From Clostridia bacterium (GTDB taxonomy: Bacteria > Bacillota_A > Clostridia > Christensenellales > Borkfalkiaceae): DNA of 7,333 bases. A program made the position numbers and the translations under genes. Where the stretch lies: NCBI GenBank assembly GCA_017507595.1, contig JAFWAM010000176.1:1-7333 (forward strand), given 5' to 3'. The notes below the pieces were generated by a model. That model saw nothing but the letters and a program-made list of their open reading frames with translations. It had not been told where the DNA came from and ran no database searches. This document shows, in pieces, positions 1 through 3,887 of the stretch (its first letter is position 1; every line of letters begins with the position of its first letter).

Positions 1-1
1 T

Positions 2-139
2 AAGCGTCATCCCGACAAAGCCCCCAAGAAAGCAGAGGTCGTTGAACCCGCACCCGTAAAGGAGCCGGAGCCTTCTTCCACCGACAAGCTTTTAATGGAA
101 ATTTTAGCCCAACTTAAGGAAAATAACCAGCAAGGCTAA
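2..139 (+). CDS. mscL: C-terminal fragment, probably large-conductance mechanosensitive channel MscL
   Basis: An open frame enters from the left edge and ends at TAA 137-139, giving the last 45 residues of a protein. The visible part is a charged, proline-rich linker (K, E, P, A, V) followed by a short amphipathic helix around STDKLLMEILAQLKENN. This layout matches the cytoplasmic end of MscL in Firmicutes, where a Lys/Glu/Pro linker leads to a helix of the type LLTEIRDLLKE that bundles in the pentamer. MscL is an inner-membrane channel that opens under osmotic downshock to release solutes. The transmembrane part lies outside the window, so the call rests on tail similarity alone. Another protein with a proline-rich tail and terminal helix remains possible. 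Confidence 0.55.
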   Translation, partial: KRHPDKAPKKAEVVEPAPVKEPEPSSTDKLLMEILAQLKENNQQG

Positions 140-260
140 TCCTTTGCCGGTTCAAAACGAAGCGCTTTTTAAGACAAAAGTCCCTCTATAGGTCGGTTAT
201 CGACTGTTTTTAAGCAAAAAAGAAGGCTTTTTCTTAAATAAATAAGCAAAATAATAAAGC

Positions 261-302
261 TGACCGCAAGGACGATCCCTTGCGGTCAATTTTAATATTT
301 TT
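261..302 (+). terminator. Rho-independent terminator downstream of the mscL-like gene
   Basis: An 11-bp perfect stem (TGACCGCAAGG 261-271 with CCTTGCGGTCA 278-288) closes a 6-nt loop and is followed by a T-rich run (ATTTTAATATTTTT). It lies about 120 nt after the stop codon at 139. A weaker hairpin at 191-205 (five pairs, one a G-U) with T207-T211 is closer to the gene and might act first. Apart from these hairpins the stretch 140-260 shows nothing recognisable. Confidence 0.75.
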
Positions 303-307
303 ACAAA

Positions 308-344
308 AAAAGGCCGACTCAACCATGCGTTTAGTCGGTTTTTT
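308..344. terminator. Second hairpin terminator, potentially bidirectional
   Basis: CCGACT (314-319) pairs with AGTCGG (333-338). The stem is extended outward by two G-T pairs and four A-T pairs, and inward by AAC/GTT after one mismatch. A-runs on the left and T-runs on the right let it work on either strand. It comes directly after the 261-302 terminator and just before the promoter of the VWA lipoprotein gene, so it insulates that gene from upstream transcription. Confidence 0.65.
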
Positions 345-354
345 ATAAAAAGTC

Positions 355-383
355 TTGAAAAAATCTTTTATATGTGCTATGAT
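355..383 (+). promoter_or_regulatory. SigA-type promoter of the VWA lipoprotein gene
   Basis: TTGAAA (355-360) and TATGAT (378-383) are separated by exactly 17 bp, and a TG at 375-376 makes an extended -10. Transcription would begin near 390, leaving a leader of roughly 24 nt before the ATG at 414 with its GGGAGGG site (400-406). The promoter covers the upstream in-frame ATG at 372, which therefore cannot be the start codon. Confidence 0.75.
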
Positions 384-413
384 TTTGTCAAGAACAAGCG
401 GGAGGGCTTATTT

Positions 414-1922
414 ATGAAAAAACTCTTTCAGATTATTACTCTTATCTTAGCGGTTACCGTCGCGGTATCGCTTTTTGGATGCATGGCTCCCTCTGATGGC
501 TTCGGCGGTGGATATGGCGGCGCTATGGGGCCGGAGGGCGCTTACGGCGATTACGACAAGATAGAGGACGGCGCGACGGAGGGCGACAAAAATATGGGTG
601 CAGGCATGATGACGGCCTCTGCCCACAACGATAACGAATATTACGCCCTTTGGCAAGACCTTTTTTATAAGGGCCAGGGTGAAAACGATTACGGCAAGTT
701 TTATAATTATAAGGATAGATGGGGGCTTGACTCCCTCAACCGCGTAAAGGTCAACGTGACCTGCGGCGGAAAGCCATCCGTCGGGGCTACGGTAAGCCTT
801 ATGGACGGCGATACCACGATTTTTACGGGGGTTACCGATTCAAACGGTACGGCTTATCTTTTCGGTACGGGTGATGATTGCACCGTATACGCAAAAAGCG
901 GCCAATACGAAGGGTCTGCATCATATAACGGCGGCGACGTTAAAATAAGTCTTGACGGCGGCAGGGAAAGGTCTGACACCATTGAAATCATGTTCGTGGT
1001 TGACGTGACGGGTTCCATGGGGGACGAGATAGATTATCTTAAAAACGAGCTTAAGGACGTGGTTGAAAAAATCGCCGCAACAGACGGGGTAAAGGCCATT
1101 AATATGGCGTTTTTGTTCTATCGCGATCACACGGACGAGGACGTATTTATCTATAATGACTTCCTTGACGTAACCGACCAAAAAAACCTTTCTCAGCATC
1201 AAAAAAATCTTAACAAGCAGTACGCTAACGGTGGCGGCGACTATCCCGAGGCCGTTGACGAGGCCCTTGCCATGGCCACCGAAAAGCAGTGGTCACAAAG
1301 CTCCACAAAGATAATTTTCCACGTTTACGACGCGCCACCGCACGAGGGTAACAAATATGCTGAAAATTACTCTAAAGCAGTGCTTCGTGCCGCAGAAAAG
1401 GGCATACGTATATGCCCGATCCTTGCTAGCGGCGCAGATACCTTGTGTGAATACCTCGCCCGCGAGGCAGCAGTTTTGACCGGTGGCACCTTCGTTTATA
1501 TAACGGACGATTCAGGTATCGGAAATCCCCATTACGACCCCAACATCCCCAACGCCGTGGTGGAAAATTTAAACCTTTTGATGGTAAGGCTTGTAAAGGG
1601 CTACTTTACGGGGACCTTCGACCCACCCGTTGCGTGGGACGGCAATACGTATTACTCTATTAAGGCTCCATCCGAATACGACGACTTTATCCTGTCTGGC
1701 CACGTGAAAAAATACAAGCAGGGTCAGACGGTCACCATCCGCACTAAAACCTCCGAAAAAAAGGTCGTTATGTACGCCAACGGCCAGTTTGCAGGGGAGC
1801 AAAGCGGCCAGGGTACCTTTGATGAAGAAACCAATTCATACTATTGGGAATTTTCCTTCATCATGCCCGACGAGGAGGTAGAGATAACCTTCTCCTTTGG
1901 GGATATGCAAATAATAGAGTAA
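414..1922 (+). CDS. Secreted lipoprotein with von Willebrand factor A (VWA) domain
   Basis: The product has 502 residues. The start at 414 is chosen because a GGGAGGG site lies 7 nt upstream and a lipoprotein signal peptide begins there: MKK, a hydrophobic stretch, then lipobox LFGC with lipidated Cys23. A Gly/Asp-rich tether follows (28-65). Residues about 108-180 look like a carboxypeptidase-regulatory-like or Ig-like beta domain (GATVSLMDGD, VTDSNGTAYLF). Residues about 187-395 form a VWA domain. Its metal-ion-dependent adhesion site is visible as D197-V-T-G-S201, the conserved GGGDYPEAVDEAL (273-285) and D306 in YDAPPH. The C-terminal 110 residues are beta-rich and end in an FIMPDEEVEITF pattern often seen in clostridial surface proteins. 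It is expected to be anchored outside the membrane and to bind a protein or carbohydrate partner through a divalent metal. Partner and biological role are unknown. It appears to be transcribed alone. Confidence 0.85.
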   Translation: MKKLFQIITLILAVTVAVSLFGCMAPSDGFGGGYGGAMGPEGAYGDYDKIEDGATEGDKNMGAGMMTASAHNDNEYYALWQDLFYKGQGENDYGKFYNYKDRWGLDSLNRVKVNVTCGGKPSVGATVSLMDGDTTIFTGVTDSNGTAYLFGTGDDCTVYAKSGQYEGSASYNGGDVKISLDGGRERSDTIEIMFVVDVTGSMGDEIDYLKNELKDVVEKIAATDGVKAINMAFLFYRDHTDEDVFIYNDFLDVTDQKNLSQHQKNLNKQYANGGGDYPEAVDEALAMATEKQWSQSSTKIIFHVYDAPPHEGNKYAENYSKAVLRAAEKGIRICPILASGADTLCEYLAREAAVLTGGTFVYITDDSGIGNPHYDPNIPNAVVENLNLLMVRLVKGYFTGTFDPPVAWDGNTYYSIKAPSEYDDFILSGHVKKYKQGQTVTIRTKTSEKKVVMYANGQFAGEQSGQGTFDEETNSYYWEFSFIMPDEEVEITFSFGDMQIIE

Positions 1923-1953
1923 CCTGCAAATAGCAAGGCTTTTATAAAAAAGT

Positions 1954-1983
1954 TGGCCTATAAGTTGATTATAGGCCATTTTT
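1954..1983 (+). terminator. Terminator of the VWA lipoprotein gene
   Basis: A perfect 10-bp stem, TGGCCTATAA (1954-1963) with TTATAGGCCA (1969-1978), closes a 5-nt loop and is followed by TTTTT (1979-1983). It begins 32 nt after the stop codon. Confidence 0.8.
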
Positions 1984-1991
1984 GGTGGTTA

Positions 1992-2032
1992 TTACAAAAA
2001 AAACGAGAGGGGGTTCCTCTCGTTTTTTGTAA
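1992..2032. terminator. Bidirectional terminator hairpin, repeat copy 1
   Basis: TTAC-A8-CGAGAGG (1992-2010) pairs with CCTCTCG-T6-GTAA (2016-2032) around a GGGTT loop. This gives a stem of about 17 bp with only a 2-nt A bulge. The A and T tracts are symmetrical, so it can stop transcription from the VWA gene (plus strand) or from the small lipoprotein gene (minus strand). It has the most complete stem of the three copies. Confidence 0.7.
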
Positions 2033-2045
2033 GATAAACTTTTAT

Positions 2046-2077
2046 AAAAAACGAGCGGGTTTTTCCTCTCGTTTTTT
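2046..2077. terminator. Bidirectional terminator hairpin, repeat copy 2
   Basis: AAAAAACGAG (2046-2055) pairs with CTCGTTTTTT (2068-2077). Above a single C/T mismatch there are two more G-C pairs and a T-rich loop. The stem is weaker than copy 1, because the loop-side base changes break the AGG/CCT pairing seen there. T tracts are present on both strands. Confidence 0.55.
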
Positions 2078-2094
2078 GTAAGATAAACTTTTAT

Positions 2095-2126
2095 AAAAAA
2101 CGAGCGGGTTTTTCCTCTCGTTTTTT
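2095..2126. terminator. Bidirectional terminator hairpin, repeat copy 3
   Basis: This hairpin has the same sequence as copy 2: AAAAAACGAG (2095-2104) pairs with CTCGTTTTTT (2117-2126), with the same single mismatch. It is the first hairpin met by transcripts of the minus-strand lipoprotein gene, 40 nt after its stop codon, and so is the likeliest terminator of that gene. Confidence 0.6.
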
Positions 2127-2165
2127 GTAAGATAAACTTTTATAAAAAATCAACTTAAGTTAAGC

Positions 2166-2672
2166 TTATTTTGTGTCTTTAATTGCGTCTTTGGTACCGA
2201 TCCAGAAGAACTTGCCGCTGAAGCCAATAATCTTATCGTACTTGGCAAGAGTTTTTTCGAAGTATGCGATCTCTTCTTCAAGTGCTTTCCTGTCGCGGTC
2301 GGTAAGGGTAAGTGCTTTATCGGCTAAAAGAGCCTTATTAAAATCACGTTGGGTTTGTGCCATAGTAATCTGATAGGTATTCATGGACATCTGGGTGTTA
2401 TAATATGATTTTGCAATGTCGTTGCTGCAAAACTCATATATGGTGATAGAGTTTTCCTCTCCGTTTATGGCGTTCAGGCGGTAAACGATCATCCCGTCAA
2501 CTATAAAGCTGACGCCGGACGCAAGGTTTACCTGATAGCCCTTGGCCTCTAAATTATCCTTTGCTTTTTCAAGGTTTAATTCAGGCTTTGCAGTCGATCC
2601 ACCGCAGGCGACGGTTACACTAATGCAGCAAGCAAGCAAAATGCACGCTAAAGTTTTGATAGTCTTTTTCAT
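2166..2672 (-). CDS. Small lipoprotein of unknown function
   Basis: The product has 168 residues. It begins with a Gram-positive lipoprotein signal peptide: MKKTIK, a hydrophobic core, then lipobox VACG with Cys23. AAGGAG (minus strand, 2678-2683) lies 5 nt before the ATG and fixes the start. The mature part reads as a short alpha/beta region (about 33-90, with LEKAKDNLEAKGYQV and an ITIYEF strand). A charged, probably coiled-coil helical segment follows (about 105-148), then a short closing motif GKFFWIGTKDAIKD (153-166). I have the impression of similar small lipoproteins in gut Clostridia, with the same order of GITIYEF-like strand, coiled coil and WxGTxxAIK ending, but no function is known to me. 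It is expected on the outer face of the membrane. It has its own promoter and stands alone between the terminator array and the TetR gene. Confidence 0.85.
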   Translation of the reverse strand: MKKTIKTLACILLACCISVTVACGGSTAKPELNLEKAKDNLEAKGYQVNLASGVSFIVDGMIVYRLNAINGEENSITIYEFCSNDIAKSYYNTQMSMNTYQITMAQTQRDFNKALLADKALTLTDRDRKALEEEIAYFEKTLAKYDKIIGFSGKFFWIGTKDAIKDTK

Positions 2673-2701
2673 AAAAGCTCCTTAAAAATAAAAATGTAAG
2701 C

Positions 2702-2730
2702 ATTGTATCATAAAGCAAAATAAGACAACT
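2702..2730 (-). promoter_or_regulatory. Promoter of the small lipoprotein gene
   Basis: Reading the minus strand, TACAAT (2702-2707) is preceded by TGA, forming an extended -10 (TGATACAAT). The -35 is weak: AGTTGT (2725-2730) gives a 17-bp spacer, while TTGTCT (2723-2728) gives 15 bp. Transcription would start about 20-25 nt before the ATG. The rest of the 186-bp gap to the TetR gene (2731-2858) shows no clear terminator, so some read-through from the TetR gene is possible. Confidence 0.55.
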
Positions 2731-2858
2731 GTATTTTTTGACTTAAAGCATAGGCGATACAAGGTTTTTATAAGCCGTCAAAGGCGGATATGAGTTGACA
2801 TTTTCTTACGATAATCAACCTATAGGCAGACTTTTTGCGTTAAAACACATATTGACCG

Positions 2859-3458
2859 TCAGGTGGTGAAAAGCGCGCGGATGGACTTACATACGACGGT
2901 CTTCATATAACCGTAGTCAATATAGTCGTGCTGGTCAAAAACGTATTCGTGGGCAAAGGATTGTACAAGGTTCATCGCAAGGTGGACCTTTTCGTATATA
3001 CCGTCGCTTTTCATGCCGAAGGCAATAAGCTTCTGGCCGATTTTGTGGGTCAGTATATTTTCCTGAGCGATAAACTCGTTATTGACGCCCTCGTCGGTGT
3101 GGGTGAGGGAATGTAACGCCTCGTGGATGCGTCGGCAGCCCTTGTGGGATTCTATGGTGCGATCTATTACTTTAATAATAAGGTCGTTAAGATCGAGGAC
3201 GGTGATTTCGTCAATAAGTTCCAGCACGGGATTAAAGGACCTTTGGATATACTCGTCAAGGACGCAGATCATAATGTCCCTTTTGTCGTGGAAATATTCG
3301 TAAACTATCCCCGTTGAAACACCTGCCCGCTTTGCTATTTCCGCAGTATTGGTACCGTAGTAGCCTACTTCGGAAAAAAGCTCAAAGCTTGCTTCAATGA
3401 TTTTTTTCTTCTTTTCGATGGAACGAGCCTGCTTTGGCTCTCTTACGCCGCTTTTCAT
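2859..3458 (-). CDS. TetR/AcrR-family transcriptional regulator
   Basis: The product is 199 residues from the ATG at 3458. Residues 10-62 form the TetR DNA-binding domain: helix 1 around ARSIEKKKKIIEASFELFSE, then the helix-turn-helix TNTAEIAKRAGVSTG with the typical VYEYFHDKRDI. Residues about 65-199 are the all-helical ligand-binding and dimerisation part, which shows no diagnostic motif, so the inducer cannot be guessed. The frame stays open upstream to 3533, but the added residues are hydrophobic and atypical, and a strong promoter lies across that stretch. MKSGVREPKQ is therefore the best start. No Shine-Dalgarno sequence precedes it, and the promoter position suggests a leaderless message. 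The gene is divergent from feoAB, which makes control of feo or of itself possible but unproven. Confidence 0.88.
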   Translation of the reverse strand: MKSGVREPKQARSIEKKKKIIEASFELFSEVGYYGTNTAEIAKRAGVSTGIVYEYFHDKRDIMICVLDEYIQRSFNPVLELIDEITVLDLNDLIIKVIDRTIESHKGCRRIHEALHSLTHTDEGVNNEFIAQENILTHKIGQKLIAFGMKSDGIYEKVHLAMNLVQSFAHEYVFDQHDYIDYGYMKTVVCKSIRALFTT

Positions 3459-3464
3459 AACAAT

Positions 3465-3493
3465 ATTATAAACCATACGTATAAAAAAAGCAA
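3465..3493 (-). promoter_or_regulatory. Promoter of the TetR gene, predicted to give a leaderless mRNA
   Basis: On the minus strand, TTGCTT (3488-3493) and a perfect TATAAT (3465-3470) are separated by exactly 17 bp. A start site 6-8 bp downstream falls at 3457-3459, on or next to the A of the TetR start codon (3458). The absence of a ribosome site upstream of that ATG agrees with a leaderless transcript. Confidence 0.65.
3475..3482. promoter_or_regulatory. Candidate operator palindrome inside the TetR promoter spacer
   Basis: ATACGTAT is a perfect 8-bp palindrome lying between the -35 and -10 boxes, where a bound repressor would block RNA polymerase. TetR proteins commonly autoregulate from such positions. 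The symmetry does not extend beyond 8 bp, and a palindrome of this size can occur by chance in AT-rich DNA, so this is only a candidate. Confidence 0.25.
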
Positions 3494-3562
3494 GGCTAAA
3501 ACGCTTTAAGAAAGAAAAACCATAAAAAATCAAAAAAATCTGAAAAGAGTTTCACATTTTGC

Positions 3563-3591
3563 TTGACTTTGATTTTTGATAGTGGTAATAT
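3563..3591 (+). promoter_or_regulatory. SigA-type promoter of the feo operon
   Basis: TTGACT (3563-3568) and TAATAT (3586-3591) have a 17-bp spacer, and TGG just before the -10 makes it an extended -10 box. Transcription would start near 3598, leaving a leader of about 60 nt before feoA. The leader contains an AT-rich inverted repeat at 3612-3628. Confidence 0.65.
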
Positions 3592-3611
3592 TGTGACAGT
3601 AAAAAACCTGA

Positions 3612-3628
3612 AAAATATTTCATATTTT
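3612..3628. promoter_or_regulatory. AT-rich inverted repeat in the feoA leader, candidate iron-regulator operator
   Basis: AAAATAT-TTC-ATATTTT is a perfect 7-3-7 inverted repeat, overlapped by TGAAA-AATA-TTTCA (3609-3622). It lies about 14 nt after the predicted transcription start and 17 nt before the feoA ribosome site. feo operons are usually repressed by iron through Fur or a DtxR-type regulator. The repeat does not match the classical Fur box (TGATAATNATTATCA) well, and random AT-rich sequence can look similar. Confidence 0.25.
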
Positions 3629-3658
3629 AACTTTTTTACCATTTTAAGGAGTATCGTT

Positions 3659-3886
3659 ATGGAAAAAACGCTTGACCTTCTCGAAATCGGCGAGAGGGGA
3701 ACGGTTAAAAGCATATCCGGTGAAGGTCGCATCAAGCGCCGCCTTTACGATATGGGCATTACCCCGGGGATAGAAGTTTATCTCAGAAAACGTGCCCCCT
3801 TCGGCGACCCGTTGGAAATCACCTTGCGCGGCTACGAGCTTTCCGTGAGAAAGTCCGAGGGCGCTTGTATCGTGGTGGAGGTGTAA
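3659..3886 (+). CDS. feoA: Ferrous iron transport protein A (FeoA)
   Basis: FeoA is a small cytoplasmic SH3-like protein that binds or modulates FeoB during Fe(II) uptake. The product is 75 residues, the usual length for a stand-alone FeoA. The conserved core is clear: RRLYDMGITPG (28-38), then RAPFGDPLEITLRGYELSVRKSE (45-67) and a closing hydrophobic strand IVVEV. The start at 3659 has TAAGGAG (3645-3651) 7 nt upstream. The frame is open further upstream, but that part overlaps the promoter and lacks a ribosome site. feoA is the first gene of the operon and its TAA is one base from the feoB ATG, so the two are co-transcribed and probably translationally coupled. Confidence 0.95.
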   Translation: MEKTLDLLEIGERGTVKSISGEGRIKRRLYDMGITPGIEVYLRKRAPFGDPLEITLRGYELSVRKSEGACIVVEV

Positions 3887-3887
3887 T

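Larger units (their letters stand above)
2004..2149. repeat. 49-bp tandem repeat, three copies, each with a terminator-like hairpin
   Basis: Three head-to-tail units occupy 2004-2051 (48 bp), 2052-2100 (49 bp) and 2101-2149 (49 bp). The second and third are identical at all 49 positions. The first differs only in the hairpin loop and upper stem. Each unit starts with CGAG, reads through CCTCTCGTTTTTTGTAAG and ends in CTTTTATAAAAAA. That last 13-mer occurs once more at 1939-1951, just before the VWA terminator. The array fills the gap between two convergent genes. Exact identity of copies 2 and 3 suggests recent duplication by slippage. Confidence 0.9.

Noticed and set aside
191..211. Weak hairpin with T run after the mscL-like gene
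   Set aside because: Only five pairs including a wobble form the stem, which is too weak to call as a separate terminator next to the much stronger one at 261-302.
372..413. Upstream in-frame start for the VWA lipoprotein
   Set aside because: It lies inside the -10 region of the promoter, has no ribosome site, and would bury the lipoprotein signal peptide behind 14 extra residues.
2004..2149. Possible CRISPR array or regulatory repeat cluster
   Set aside because: The copies are directly contiguous with no unique spacers, and each unit is a terminator-like hairpin, so a tandem duplication explains it better.
2152..2161. AACTTAAGTT palindrome near the end of the small lipoprotein gene
   Set aside because: A 10-bp AT-rich palindrome in a convergent gap, with no promoter beside it, has no evident role.
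3459..3533. N-terminal extension of the TetR protein
   Set aside because: The extra residues are hydrophobic and unlike TetR N-termini, no ribosome site precedes them, and the promoter overlaps this region.
3552..3596. TCACA and TGTGA inverted arms flanking the feo promoter (CRP-like half sites)
   Set aside because: The arms are in the wrong order and about 35 bp apart, unlike a CRP site (TGTGA-N6-TCACA), and five-base matches are expected by chance.
3563..3658. N-terminal extension of FeoA
   Set aside because: The stretch contains the feo promoter, the added residues do not belong to FeoA, and the good TAAGGAG site supports the start at 3659.
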